From Archangium sp. (lineage in GTDB: Bacteria > Myxococcota > Myxococcia > Myxococcales > Myxococcaceae): DNA of 64,000 nt. The translations under genes and the position numbers were made by a program. The stretch covers positions 124,001-188,000 of the forward strand of contig JAUXRX010000052.1 of NCBI GenBank assembly GCA_030681645.1, given 5' to 3'. Below, one piece after another: positions 33,538 through 44,986 of the stretch; position 1 is the first letter of the stretch; each line of letters opens with the position of its first letter. The notes beneath the pieces are model-generated. The model ran no database searches and was not told the DNA's origin. It worked only from the letters and a program-made list of their open reading frames with translations.

Positions 33538-34551
33538 ATGTCGAGCGAGTTCACCATCACCGCTGAGGACCACGTGCGCTTCAACGAGATGGCGAAAGCG
33601 CAACTCCCCCCCGAAGGCGCCATTTCTCGGTCGTTCGGAAAGACGCTCTGGCTGTGGTTTGCCCTCATTTTTCTGTTCGTCGGCTTCTACCAACACTTCT
33701 CGAAGCCCCGGAACAGTGCACCCGCGCCGGAGACCAACTACGCGAGCGACACAATCCTCGCTGCCGTGGGACTCGGCACCGGCCTTCTCGGCGGCCTCTT
33801 CGGCTACTTCATGCTCTTGCGACTTCAGCGCCAAGTCGGCGGGCCGCTCCGTGCATCGGTTTCGGTCGATGGAATCGAATACAGCGTGGGCACGCGCACG
33901 GTCGTCTTTCCATGGTCTGGAGTCACCAGGGTGATGGAGAGCGAAGAACTCTTCGCGATGCAGTTTCGGGAAGAAAAGACGTGGACGCTCTTTCCTCTTC
34001 GCGCGTTCCCGCAGGGGGAGCGTGAGAACTTCGTTGAGGCGTTGCGCCAACGGAAGTGTTCGGCGCCACCGCCCCACGTCGAGCCCCAGCGCTACCAGTT
34101 CGAATGGACCGCCGAATTGAGCCTGGAGTCAGCCCGGGCTTGGTCTTCGTGGTGGCCGGACCGAATGGCCGGGCGGCTCTACGCTGGAAGCGTGGCGCTG
34201 GTCACAACCACTTCCATCTTTCTCTCAATCGCCGTCAACGCTGCCTTCGCCGTGCTTGCCCTGGTCGGCTTCTCCCTTCTTTGGAGCCTTCTGCGCCAAC
34301 ACCTCGAGGCGCCCTCGACGAAGCACCCGGAGCCGGTGACGGTGATGGTGGGAGAGCGACTCCGCGTGGTGAGGGGGGGGGGCGGTGGAAGCGTCGCCTG
34401 GGACGATGTGACGGGTTGGGGCGAGACGAAGCACCTCCTCATCGTGCGAACCCGCTCGACTCACTTCGTCGTGCTTCGCGAGGCAGTGCCCGGGGACGTG
34501 CTGGAGTTCGTGCGCGCGCGCCTGGCCCACGCCCCGAGAGTTGATCGCTGA
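33538..34551 (+). CDS. YcxB-like membrane protein with duplicated halves
   Basis: 337 residues from ATG 33538, with a strong ribosome-binding site (AAGGAGGGGG). Two halves share one pattern: a polar N-terminus (FTITAEDHVRFNEMAKAQ; YQFEWTAELSLESARAWSS), a pair of membrane helices (LWLWFALIFLFVGFY... ILAAVGLGTGLLGGLFGYFML; ALVTTTSIFLSIAV... AVLALVGFSLLWSLL) and a cytoplasmic strand-rich segment (VVFPWSGVTRVMESEELF; VAWDDVTGWGETKHLLIV), as in YcxB-like proteins. A run of ten G (34373-34382) lies inside the second half and could shift the frame. Lower G+C and freer codon use than its neighbours. Confidence 0.75.
   Translation: MSSEFTITAEDHVRFNEMAKAQLPPEGAISRSFGKTLWLWFALIFLFVGFYQHFSKPRNSAPAPETNYASDTILAAVGLGTGLLGGLFGYFMLLRLQRQVGGPLRASVSVDGIEYSVGTRTVVFPWSGVTRVMESEELFAMQFREEKTWTLFPLRAFPQGERENFVEALRQRKCSAPPPHVEPQRYQFEWTAELSLESARAWSSWWPDRMAGRLYAGSVALVTTTSIFLSIAVNAAFAVLALVGFSLLWSLLRQHLEAPSTKHPEPVTVMVGERLRVVRGGGGGSVAWDDVTGWGETKHLLIVRTRSTHFVVLREAVPGDVLEFVRARLAHAPRVDR
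34373..34382 (+). repeat. Poly-G(10) tract inside coding sequence
   Basis: Ten consecutive G encode part of RGGGGGS in the YcxB-like protein. Tracts of this length are prone to slippage. Confidence 0.8.
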
Positions 34552-34617
34552 GGCCTCCAGAACCGCGGCCAGTTCGCAGCGACGACTGACTCGCCGCACG
34601 GCTATGCTCCCGCGCCG

Positions 34618-36132
34618 GTGAGCCCTCCTGCCCGCGAACGCCTCGGCCGCTACGAGATCCTCACCCCGCTCTCGGTGGGCGGAATGGCCGAGCTCTTCCT
34701 CGCCTACTTCACCGGCCCCGGCGGCTTCCGGAAGTTCGTCGCGCTCAAGCGGATCCTCCCGCAGTTCCGCGCGCAGGATGACTTCATCGCCATGTTCCTC
34801 GACGAGGCCCGCATCTCGGCCGCGCTCTCGCACTCGAACATCGGCCAGGTCTTCGAGCTGGGCGAAGCCGGCAACGACTTCTTCATCGCCATGGAGTTCA
34901 TCGAGGGCCAGGACCTCGGCCGCATCAACCGCCTCGCGCGCAAGCAGGGCGGCCTGCTGCCCATCGGCTTCTCCGCGGGCGTGGTGCGCGACGCGTGCCT
35001 CGCCCTCAACTACGCCCACGCCTTCAAGAGCCCCGCCGGCCGCCCCCTGCCCGTCATCCACCGCGACCTCTCGCTGCGGAACATCATGATGACGTACTCG
35101 GGCACCACCAAGCTCATCGACTTCGGCATCGCCAAGGCGAAGGGCAGCCTCTCTTCGACCTCCGCCGGCATGGTGAAGGGCAGCAGCGGCTACATGTCGC
35201 CCGAGCAGATTCGCGGTGAAGACCTCGGCGGCGAGAGCGACCTCTTCGCCATCGGCGCCGTGCTCTACGAGCTGCTCACCGGCCGCCGCGTGTTCCAGGC
35301 CGATGAGCCCACGGCCACCATGTACAAGGTGCTCAACGACACGCCGCCGTCCCCGCGCACGTTCAACCCCGAGATCTCCGAGTCACTCGCTGCCGTGGTG
35401 CTGCGCGCCCTCGAGAAGGACAAGGGCCGCCGCTTCGCCAATGGCCGCGAGATGGCCAGGGCCATCGAACAGGCCACCTCGTGGTACGACGAATCAGAGC
35501 GCGCCGCGTGGATGGAGGCGAACTTCAGCGCCGACATCCAGCGCACCCGCGACATGCTCGCCCTCGCCGACGAGGCCGACGGGCAGCGCATCGACCAGGT
35601 GGTGAAGGAGCTTTCCACCAGCCACGACAAGCCGGGCAGCGCCTCGCACGTGGGCCTCGCCGCGCCCACCGCGCAGCTCTCGACCGTGATGCCTTCCGAG
35701 CTGCCCACCCGCGCCGCGCAGCTCGCGCCCCGCAGCGGCACCGTGCTCATCGTCGACGACAGCCGCGTGGGTCGCATGGCCGTGGAGAGCGTGCTCAAGG
35801 CCGAAGGTCACCGCGTCATCGACGCCGAGTCGGGCCTCGAAGCCCTCGAGGTGCTCGAGCAGATGCGCCCCGACCTCATCGTGCTCGACGTGCGCATGCC
35901 CGGCATGGACGGCTTCGAGCTCTGCGAGCGGATCCGCGGCAAGAGCGGGTTCCGTCGCATTCCCATCGTGTTCCTCTCGGCCGCGTGCAGCATCGAAGAG
36001 CGCAGCCGCGGGCTGCAGGTCGGCGGTGATGACTTTCTGCGCAAGCCGTTCGAGCCCGAAGAGCTGGCTGCCCGGGTGAAGGCTCACCTGCAGCGCGCGG
36101 CGATGATGCAGGCGACTCCCGGCTCGTCTTGA
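34618..36132 (+). CDS. Ser/Thr kinase fused to a C-terminal response-regulator receiver domain
   Basis: 504 residues from GTG 34618, with TATGCT 9 nt upstream. Kinase domain ~10-290: LSVGGMAELFLA glycine loop, K44 in VALKRIL, IHRDLSLRNIMM (Ser and Arg where HRDLKPxN has Lys and Glu), LIDFGIAK, YMSPEQIRG. A helical linker ~300-370 follows, then a receiver domain ~375-490 with TVLIVDDSR, the phospho-acceptor Asp424 in LIVLDVRMPGMDG, and the conserved Lys in LRKPF. There is no membrane segment. Kinase and two-component signals may thus converge in one protein. The Hpt-REC gene downstream is convergent and ends 48 bp away. Confidence 0.92.
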   Translation: MSPPARERLGRYEILTPLSVGGMAELFLAYFTGPGGFRKFVALKRILPQFRAQDDFIAMFLDEARISAALSHSNIGQVFELGEAGNDFFIAMEFIEGQDLGRINRLARKQGGLLPIGFSAGVVRDACLALNYAHAFKSPAGRPLPVIHRDLSLRNIMMTYSGTTKLIDFGIAKAKGSLSSTSAGMVKGSSGYMSPEQIRGEDLGGESDLFAIGAVLYELLTGRRVFQADEPTATMYKVLNDTPPSPRTFNPEISESLAAVVLRALEKDKGRRFANGREMARAIEQATSWYDESERAAWMEANFSADIQRTRDMLALADEADGQRIDQVVKELSTSHDKPGSASHVGLAAPTAQLSTVMPSELPTRAAQLAPRSGTVLIVDDSRVGRMAVESVLKAEGHRVIDAESGLEALEVLEQMRPDLIVLDVRMPGMDGFELCERIRGKSGFRRIPIVFLSAACSIEERSRGLQVGGDDFLRKPFEPEELAARVKAHLQRAAMMQATPGSS

Positions 36133-36155
36133 GCGGTGGATCGGCGGTGGATCGG

Positions 36156-36195
36156 CCCCTCACCCCGGCCCTCTCCCCGCTACGCAGGGAGAGGG
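36156..36195. repeat. Palindromic element copy 10 (overlaps the Hpt-REC stop)
   Basis: CCCCTCACCCCGGCCCTCTC, CCCGCTACGCAGGGAGAGGG. The TAC/GTA in it provides the minus-strand stop codon of the gene ending at 36180. Confidence 0.9.
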
Positions 36196-37367
36196 AGCCC
36201 CGCGCGCTTGAGCGCCTCGAGCAGCGCCGGCCCGTCGATGACCGACTTCACCAGGTACGCGTCGGCTCCCGCGGCCAGCCCCGCCTTGCGCGACACCTCG
36301 TCGTCGAGCGCGCTGAGCACCACGATGGGAATGCGGCGGGAGGGATCTCTCGCCCGCAGGATGCGCGTCAACTGCGCGCCGTCGAGCCCGGGCATCTGCA
36401 CGTCGCTGATCACCGCGTCGGGCTTCTCGGCGTCGTAGATGCGCACGGCGTCGGCGCCGTCCTCCGCTTCGATGGACACCAGCCCCACCTCGGCCAGCGC
36501 CTCCCGCACCACCCCGCGGATGACGCGGCTGTCGTCGACGATGAGCACCTTGAGCGCGCGCACCGTGCTCGGCCCGGGCACCTGGGCGGTGGGCGCCTTC
36601 GAGCGCGCCGCGGCGGCCATGCGGCGTCGCGCCACCAGCGTGCGCGTGACGCTCACCAGGGTCTCGGGCACCACCGGCTTGGGCAGGAACTGGCTCGCCC
36701 GCGACGCCAGCGGCTTGAGCGCCTCGAGGTCGGGCTTGCCCGCCAGCAGCACCGGCAAGCGCGCCGCGAGCGCGGCGGTGAGCACCGCCTCGACCTGCGC
36801 CAGCCGACCCTCTGCCGAAGGCACGTCGAGCACCACCGCGTCGACGGGGGGCGCGGTCTCCGCCTCGGCCAGCTTGAGCCTCGTCACCTCGAAGCCCGCA
36901 TCCTCGAGCACGCGCGCGAGCAGCTTGCCGCTCACCGCTTCTTCACTGACGACCGCGACCCGCCCCTTCCCCGCATCGGCCACGGGCACAGGCGCAGCCA
37001 TGGCGGCGGTCGGCACCGGCCTGGGCATGCGATCCGTCTTCTCCTCCTGCAGCTCGGCCTCGAGCGCGTCGAGCACCTGGCCCAGCGTCCGGCACAGGCC
37101 GTGGCGGAGCCGCTCACCCCGCGCGAAGTCGATGGCCTCCCCTTCGAGCGCGAGCTGGGCCACGCTCTCGCCCACCGCGGCGAGGCGCGAGAGGGAAGGC
37201 AGCCCCGCGATCGCGCCCGTACCCGCCGCCCGGTGGCAGAGCTCACGCACCGGCGCCAGGGCGAGCACGTCGCCGTTTTCCAGCGCAGCCCGCAACGCCG
37301 CCCGGGCGCCCGCCATCCGGGGGAGCGTCTCTTCCCGCAGCGCGATGAGCAGCTTGCCCTTGTCCAT
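36180..37367 (-). CDS. Hpt domain, degenerate receiver and receiver protein
   Basis: 395 residues from ATG 37367. Residues ~1-115 are an Hpt-type helical domain with HRAAGTGA (His45-like phospho-acceptor). Residues ~135-245 (RVAVVSEEAVSGKLLARVLE, AVVLDVPSAEG, FLPKP) form a receiver fold whose usual first acidic pair is missing, probably a pseudo-receiver. Residues ~270-390 are a complete receiver (VLIVDDSRVIRG, PDAVISDVQMPG, YLVKSV). The last residues (AGLPLPA) and the stop come from a palindromic element. Suited to relaying phosphate within a two-component network; the neighbouring convergent gene also ends in a receiver domain. Confidence 0.88.
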   Translation of the reverse strand: MDKGKLLIALREETLPRMAGARAALRAALENGDVLALAPVRELCHRAAGTGAIAGLPSLSRLAAVGESVAQLALEGEAIDFARGERLRHGLCRTLGQVLDALEAELQEEKTDRMPRPVPTAAMAAPVPVADAGKGRVAVVSEEAVSGKLLARVLEDAGFEVTRLKLAEAETAPPVDAVVLDVPSAEGRLAQVEAVLTAALAARLPVLLAGKPDLEALKPLASRASQFLPKPVVPETLVSVTRTLVARRRMAAAARSKAPTAQVPGPSTVRALKVLIVDDSRVIRGVVREALAEVGLVSIEAEDGADAVRIYDAEKPDAVISDVQMPGLDGAQLTRILRARDPSRRIPIVVLSALDDEVSRKAGLAAGADAYLVKSVIDGPALLEALKRAGLPLPA

Positions 37368-37436
37368 GAAGTGCGGCGATTGAACGCGAAAGGCGAACGG
37401 GGCGAAACCTGAAAGGCACCGTGGTAGCTGTGCGCC

Positions 37437-39224
37437 ATGCGCGCTCTCGGACTCGCCGCGGTGCTGTTCCTCAGTGGCTGTGCCTGTGACAGCCAGCGGT
37501 GCACACCGCAGACGTGTCAGGGCTGCTGTGACTCGAGCAACAAGTGCCAGGCCGGCAGCTCGGCCCAGGCCTGCGGCGCGAGCGCGAACGTGTGCGTCAC
37601 GTGCACGCCGGTGCAGCAGTGCCAGCTGGGCGTGTGCACGACCGCGGTCGTCGGCGGTGGCGGCGGCGGTGGCAGCACCGGCGGCGGTGGCGGTGCCAGC
37701 ACCGGCGGCGGTGGCGGTGGCAGCACCGGCGGCGGTGGCGGTGGAATCACCAGCGACGCCGGCGTGCTGGCGCTCGACCGCGCCTCACTCGGCTTCGGCA
37801 AGGAGTTCAGCAGCGGCACCTGGCTTGGAACGATTCCCCAGGAGAGCCTGCTCATTCGCAACGCCGGGCTCCAGCCGCTCACCGTGTCGAGCGCGACGCT
37901 CAGCGGCGCCGACTCCGCGGCCTTCTCGCTGGCGCGGCCGGCGGGCATGACGCTCGCCTCGGGTGAGCAGAGCTTCGTGCGCGTGCTCTTCACACCCTCG
38001 CAGGCACGCGACTACACCGCGAGCCTCACCCTCACCTCGAACGCGGGCGCACCGGTGGTGGTGCCGCTCACCGGGCTCGGGGTGACCCCGGCCGGGAGCG
38101 TGACCACGGGCACCAACCCCGAGTGCCGGGGCGGCAACGACTGCGGCCGGCCCCCGGAGCAGAACGGCGGCTGCGGCTGTGGCGGCGGCTGCTCGGTGTG
38201 GGTCGAGTACACGGAAGACGGCGCCAGCCTCGCCTACACCGATGACGCCGACGGCGACGGCCGCGCGGACGACGCCGACAACTGCCCCTTCGCGTCGAAC
38301 CGCGACCAGCTCGACGGTGACGGCGACGGCGTGGGCGACAGCTGCGACAACTGCGCGGCGGCCTCGAACTTCGCGCAGCTCGACGCCGACGCAGATGGCC
38401 AGGGCGACGCCTGCGACGGCGACCTCGACGGCGACTCGGTGGCCAACGTGAGCGACAACTGCCCCTCCGCGCCCAACGCCAGCCAGCTCAACTCCGACGC
38501 CGACGGGCAGGGCAACGCGTGCGACCCCGACGACGACGGGGACGGCGTGACGGATGTGACCGATGCATGCCCGCTCCTGCCGGGGACGACGGTGATGGCG
38601 GGCTGCAACGCCGACGCCGATGGCGACACCATCTCGGACACCTTCGACAACTGCGTCGGCGCGGTGAACGCCAACCAGCTCGACACCGACCTCGATGGGC
38701 AGGGAGACGTGTGCGACGTCGACATCGACAACGACGCGGTGCTCAACCAGGCAGACAACTGCGCGTCGATCAGGAACCGCGACCAACGCGACGACGACGG
38801 AGACGGTCTGGGTGACCTGTGCGACCCGCGGTCCTGCTACATCGTCGACCTCTCGAACCGGGCCGACTGCCTCGACCCGGAAGGGCCCTTCCGCGTGCAC
38901 GGGGGTGGCCCCATCACGCTGGGCGTCAACGACCCGCTGCGGCTCCCGTTCTTCGCGAACCGCCAGGGCGCAGCCATGCGCTACACGTGGACCATCGCGG
39001 CGCGCCCCGCCGGGAGCACCGCGGCCATCTCGCAGCCCAGCGGCGTGGTGGGAATGAGCCGCCACTGGCAGTACGCGTACGTCGACGGTCACGTGCCCAC
39101 CTTCAGGGGCGATCGCCCGGGCAGCTTCACGCTGCAGCTCCAGGCCGACCTCGGGCTGATGGACCGCGCCTATCCGGCAAGCGGCTCGTCGACCTACCAA
39201 CTCCAGCTCACCGTGACGCCGTGA
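37437..39224 (+). CDS. Cys-rich lipoprotein with thrombospondin type-3 repeats
   Basis: 595 residues from ATG 37437. Lipobox LSGCA (Cys 15). Residues ~20-65 are a Cys-rich module (CTPQTCQGCCDSSNKC...) of the MXAN_6577 type. A Gly/Ser hinge follows, then a domain at ~100-220 like the ASH/choice-of-anchor family (SLLIRNAGLQPLTVSSATLS, FVRVLFTPSQARDYTA). Next come about six calcium-binding thrombospondin type-3 repeats (DADGDGRADDADNCP, DGDGDGVGDSCDNC) and a C-terminal beta domain. Likely an outer-membrane, calcium-stabilised adhesin or structural protein. Its TGA overlaps the next ATG. Confidence 0.82.
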   Translation: MRALGLAAVLFLSGCACDSQRCTPQTCQGCCDSSNKCQAGSSAQACGASANVCVTCTPVQQCQLGVCTTAVVGGGGGGGSTGGGGGASTGGGGGGSTGGGGGGITSDAGVLALDRASLGFGKEFSSGTWLGTIPQESLLIRNAGLQPLTVSSATLSGADSAAFSLARPAGMTLASGEQSFVRVLFTPSQARDYTASLTLTSNAGAPVVVPLTGLGVTPAGSVTTGTNPECRGGNDCGRPPEQNGGCGCGGGCSVWVEYTEDGASLAYTDDADGDGRADDADNCPFASNRDQLDGDGDGVGDSCDNCAAASNFAQLDADADGQGDACDGDLDGDSVANVSDNCPSAPNASQLNSDADGQGNACDPDDDGDGVTDVTDACPLLPGTTVMAGCNADADGDTISDTFDNCVGAVNANQLDTDLDGQGDVCDVDIDNDAVLNQADNCASIRNRDQRDDDGDGLGDLCDPRSCYIVDLSNRADCLDPEGPFRVHGGGPITLGVNDPLRLPFFANRQGAAMRYTWTIAARPAGSTAAISQPSGVVGMSRHWQYAYVDGHVPTFRGDRPGSFTLQLQADLGLMDRAYPASGSSTYQLQLTVTP

Positions 39225-39610
39225 TGCTCGCGCTCGTCCTCTCCGTGGCGCTCTCTGGAAACCCGCCGGGCGACGCGACGATGGTGAAGGGCAGCGCCGA
39301 CTACACGCGCACCCTGAAGCTGGTGCTCGAGCACAAGCAGGGGAAGCTGACCCTCAAGGAACTGGAGAAGAAGGTGGTCGCGCTCAAGCTGCCGCCGCAC
39401 CCGCTGGGCTGCGCGTACGTGATGTCTCCAGTGCCCGCGCCGCCGCCGGGCGTTCCGTTCGAGCCCGCCTCGATGCCTTCGGACTGGGTGGGCACGTTCG
39501 GAGAAGTGGCGATGACCTTCTGGCGGGGCGACCTGTCGAAGGAGAACTACGACGCCCTGCACCTCGCGGCGCACGGCAAGCAAGCCGGCTTCCCGAACTG
39601 CAAGCGCTGA
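39224..39610 (+). CDS. Small exported protein
   Basis: 128 residues from ATG 39224, overlapping the previous stop (GTGATG), so co-translated. Signal peptide (MLALVLSVALSGNPPG), then KGSADYTRTLKLVLEHKQGK, a helical LTLKELEKKVVALKLPP and MTFWRGDLSKENYDALHLAA, ending in CKR. No family recognised. Probably periplasmic, perhaps a partner of the lipoprotein upstream. Confidence 0.65.
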   Translation: MLALVLSVALSGNPPGDATMVKGSADYTRTLKLVLEHKQGKLTLKELEKKVVALKLPPHPLGCAYVMSPVPAPPPGVPFEPASMPSDWVGTFGEVAMTFWRGDLSKENYDALHLAAHGKQAGFPNCKR

Positions 39611-39705
39611 TCAGCGGCGCGGCCCCAGCGACAAAGCGTGCACGTGGGGCGACCGAACGGGGTCACCCGGGGTAGACCGCCCCTTCCCCTCCCGCGGAGC
39701 TCTTC

Positions 39706-41667
39706 ATGAACCGGCCTCTCTTCCTCCTCCTCTGCGTGCTCTCGCTCGCGGCCTGCGGTCCCGCAGTCACGGAGAAGTGCACACCTTCGAATTGTGCCGG
39801 CGGGTGCTGTGACGCTGCCGGGACCTGCCAGCTGCCCTCGACGCAGACATGCGGGGTCAACGGCCTGTCGTGCGTGACGTGCTTCAACAGCCAGTCCTGC
39901 TCGTTCGGCATCTGCGTCAGCAGCAACATCGGCGGCGGCTCGGCGACGGGCGGCGGCTCAGGCGGCGGCTCAGGCGGCGGCTCAGGCGGCGGCTCAGCGA
40001 CAGGCGGCGGCTCGGCGACAGGCGGCGGCTCGGCGACGGGCGGCGGCTCGGCGACGGGCGGCGGCTCAGCGACGGGCGGCGGCTCAGCGACGGGCGGCGG
40101 CTCAGCGACGGGAGGCGGCTCTGCGACGGGAGGCGGCTCGGCGACGGGAGGTGGCTCAGCGACGGGCGGCGGTGGCGGAGCGGCCTCCTGCGGCGCCTGC
40201 TTCGGCTGCTGCCAGGGCACCACGTGCATCACGGCAGTCTCGACCGCGACCTGCGGCTCCAACGGACAGGCGTGCACCGCGTGCAGCGCCACCGCCGCGG
40301 ACAACTGCGACAGCGGTGGGTGCCGTTGCGGTACCAACGCCCCCTGCGGCACGGGGACGCGCTGCGTGGCCAGCCAGTGCGTCTGTGATTCGACCTCGTG
40401 CGCGGGTGGGTGCTGCGCGCAGGGCACCTGCGTGTTGGCCGTCTCGCCCGCCCAGTGCGGCGCCAACGGCGCGGCGTGCCAGAGCTGCGACCCGGTGGTC
40501 GCCAACAACTGCGGCGGAGGGGCCTGCCGGTGCGGCACCGGGGCTGCGTGCGGCGCCGGTACGCGCTGCTTCAACAGCCAGTGTGTCTGCGATTCCACCA
40601 CCTGCGCGGGCTGCTGCGCGGGCGCCACCTGCAGCACCGGCTCCGTGTCCCAATGCGGGGTCGGTGGTGGGGCGTGCTCCGCCTGCGACCAGCGCGCCGA
40701 CAACTGCGGCCCGGCCGGCTGCCGCTGCGGCCTCGGTACGCTCTGCGGCACGGGCATCGTCTGCCAGGCCGGCAACTGCGGTGGCGCGCGCGTATGGGCA
40801 CAGGTCACCACCACCGGCAGCCCGCCCGTCCGCTCGGACCACGCGATGGCCTACGACAGCGCGCGCCAGCGGGTGGTCATGTTCGGCGGAGAGCCGTCGA
40901 GCAACACCGTGCTCGGCGACACGTGGGAATACAACGGCGCCACCTCGACGTGGACTCAGCGCGCCACCACCGGTCCCTCCGCGCGCCGGAACGCGGTGCT
41001 GGTCTACGACCCGGTGCGCGCGGTGACGGTGCTCTTCGGCGGCACCGCCGGTTCCACCGAGAACAACGACACGTGGGAATGGAATGGCACTGCGTGGACC
41101 CAGAAGACGCCGTCCGCCTCGCCCACCGGCCGCCACGGCGCCAGCGGCGCGTGGGATCCCGTCCGCCAGCGGGTGGTCATGTTCGGCGGCGACGTCGGAG
41201 CCACCTTCAGCAGCGAGGTCTGGGAATACGACGGCACCACCTGGTCGCTGCGGACGGGCCTCGGCACGGCGCCCCCCGCGCGCTACGGCGCCGCCGTCGC
41301 CTGGGACCTGTCGCGGTCTCGGCTGGTGGTGAGCAGCGGGTCGGCCAGCTCCTCGTGGTCGGACACCTGGGAGCTCGGGGCCACCTGGCAGCAGGTCACC
41401 ACCGGCACGCTCTCCCCGGCGCGCTTCTACGCGGCCGCCGCGTTCCACACCGCCATCGGCCGGACGGTGATCGCCGGCGGCGTCTCGGGCGCCAGCCTGA
41501 GCAGCGCCTCGTCGTACGACGGCGTCAGCTGGACCACCCTGGGCTCGGCACCCACCACACGCGGCTGGGTGTCGATGACCTGGGACTCCACCCGGGCGAA
41601 GCTGGTGCTCTTCGGAGGGTACGCCAACCCGACGTCGTCGTACCTCGGCGACACCTGGGAGTACTGA
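39706..41667 (+). CDS. Cys-rich lipoprotein with SATGGG tract and Kelch-like propeller
   Basis: 653 residues from ATG 39706. Lipobox LAACG (Cys 17). An MXAN_6577-type Cys module (CTPSNCAGGCCDAAGTC) precedes a Gly-rich hinge with eleven SATGGG units. Three Cys-rich modules follow (~160-365; CGACFGCCQGTTC, CGTGTRCVASQCVCDSTSC). Residues ~370-653 form a six-bladed Kelch-like propeller with the repeat VVMFGG...DTWEYNG.TW (at least five copies). Kelch propellers bind partners or polysaccharide. Surface protein of the same design as the one at 37437. Confidence 0.82.
   Translation: MNRPLFLLLCVLSLAACGPAVTEKCTPSNCAGGCCDAAGTCQLPSTQTCGVNGLSCVTCFNSQSCSFGICVSSNIGGGSATGGGSGGGSGGGSGGGSATGGGSATGGGSATGGGSATGGGSATGGGSATGGGSATGGGSATGGGSATGGGSATGGGGGAASCGACFGCCQGTTCITAVSTATCGSNGQACTACSATAADNCDSGGCRCGTNAPCGTGTRCVASQCVCDSTSCAGGCCAQGTCVLAVSPAQCGANGAACQSCDPVVANNCGGGACRCGTGAACGAGTRCFNSQCVCDSTTCAGCCAGATCSTGSVSQCGVGGGACSACDQRADNCGPAGCRCGLGTLCGTGIVCQAGNCGGARVWAQVTTTGSPPVRSDHAMAYDSARQRVVMFGGEPSSNTVLGDTWEYNGATSTWTQRATTGPSARRNAVLVYDPVRAVTVLFGGTAGSTENNDTWEWNGTAWTQKTPSASPTGRHGASGAWDPVRQRVVMFGGDVGATFSSEVWEYDGTTWSLRTGLGTAPPARYGAAVAWDLSRSRLVVSSGSASSSWSDTWELGATWQQVTTGTLSPARFYAAAAFHTAIGRTVIAGGVSGASLSSASSYDGVSWTTLGSAPTTRGWVSMTWDSTRAKLVLFGGYANPTSSYLGDTWEY
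39940..40173 (+). repeat. 18-bp minisatellite (SATGGG), eleven units plus three GGGS units
   Basis: The unit GGCGGCGGCTCGGCGACG has small third-position changes (TCA/TCG/TCT, GGA/GGC). It shares its design, but not its bases, with the array at 9421-9706. Confidence 0.9.
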
Positions 41668-41668
41668 G

Positions 41669-42451
41669 CTACCTCGGGCTCACCACGAAGCTCTGGAGCT
41701 TCCCGGCGGAGGGCGCTCCGCGCGCCTCGAGCTCCGCGAGAGCTGCTGCGATCTGCTCGCGCACGCGCGCCTTCAACTGCGGCACGTCGGCGAGGGTCAA
41801 CCCGGCGGTCGGGACCGGCTCGAGCACCCTCGCCACCGCCGAGGCCTCGCCGAACCACAGGTTCCCCTTCGGCCGGCACGCCCGGGTGCCGTGCACCACC
41901 ACCGGCAACACCGGCGTCGCGGTCTCGATGGCGAGCTGGAAGGCGCCGTCCTTGAACGCCTGCAGGCGCCCGTCGGGCGAGCGCGTGCCCTCGGGGAAGA
42001 ACATCACGCTGACGCCGGCAGCGAGGGTGGCGCGGCACTGCGCCATCATCGCCTCGACCGACGCGCGCTCACCGCGCTGCAGCGGGATGTCACCGCCGAG
42101 GTGCAGCAACCACCCCACCAGCGGCTTCTTGAACAGCTCCACCTTCGCCACCCAGCGCATGTCCCAGGGCAGCAGGGAAAGGAGGAAGGGGTCGGCGGAG
42201 GACTGGTGGTTGGACACGACCACGAAGGGCCGCGAGTCGATGTCCGCGGGCCTGGGCCCCTCCACCCGGAAGCGCCAGAGCGGGTTGAGCACGTCGACGG
42301 CGCGGCCGAAGCGCCGCATCCACCTCCCGCGCAGGCGCCGGCCTGGATCGCGCCGGGCGAACAGCGCCACCAGGCCCATGGGAAGCAGGAACACCACGGC
42401 CAGCAGGAAGAACTGCAGGTAGCAGAACAACCCGAGGGCGACGCGGCGCAT
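41669..42451 (-). CDS. plsC: 1-acyl-sn-glycerol-3-phosphate acyltransferase (PlsC family)
   Basis: 260 residues from ATG 42451. An N-terminal membrane helix (FCYLQFFLLAVVFLLPMGLVAL) anchors the enzyme on the inner membrane. Catalytic motif I is NHQSSADPF (H-x4-D), motif II is GDIPLQRGE, motif III is FFPEGTRSPDG and motif IV is LPVVVHG. It would transfer an acyl chain to the sn-2 position of lysophosphatidate, or to a related lysolipid. It is downstream of katG on the same strand, separated by a hairpin, and tail-to-tail with the Kelch-like gene (1 bp apart). Confidence 0.88.
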   Translation of the reverse strand: MRRVALGLFCYLQFFLLAVVFLLPMGLVALFARRDPGRRLRGRWMRRFGRAVDVLNPLWRFRVEGPRPADIDSRPFVVVSNHQSSADPFLLSLLPWDMRWVAKVELFKKPLVGWLLHLGGDIPLQRGERASVEAMMAQCRATLAAGVSVMFFPEGTRSPDGRLQAFKDGAFQLAIETATPVLPVVVHGTRACRPKGNLWFGEASAVARVLEPVPTAGLTLADVPQLKARVREQIAAALAELEARGAPSAGKLQSFVVSPR

Positions 42452-42475
42452 GACTGATCAATAACCACCGCGAGG

Positions 42476-42505
42476 GCGGCGCAACGCGGTGACGCGCTGC
42501 GCCGC
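42476..42505 (-). terminator. Stem-loop downstream of katG
   Basis: GCGGCGCAACGCG pairs with CGCGCTGCGCCGC around GTGA (13-bp stem with one mismatch). It begins 11 bp after the katG stop and precedes the plsC start. No U-tract follows, so termination is inferred from position and stem strength only. Confidence 0.5.
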
Positions 42506-42515
42506 GAGCCACGGG

Positions 42516-44795
<2,280 letters not shown>

Positions 44796-44986
44796 TTACT
44801 AGTGCCAGCCCCGACGGCGCGCCACCAGAAAGGTCGCCCCGGCCACCGGGGATGAGGCCTCACCAGCTTCGGGGAGTGCCTGCCTCGCGAGGACGACTTG
44901 CCTCCGCCGCGCGGGGGGAGGACCAGGGCAAGCGGTTGATCTCTCGCGCGCGACGAGGGGGCACGTGCCTTGCTCCCCGCGCGCGC

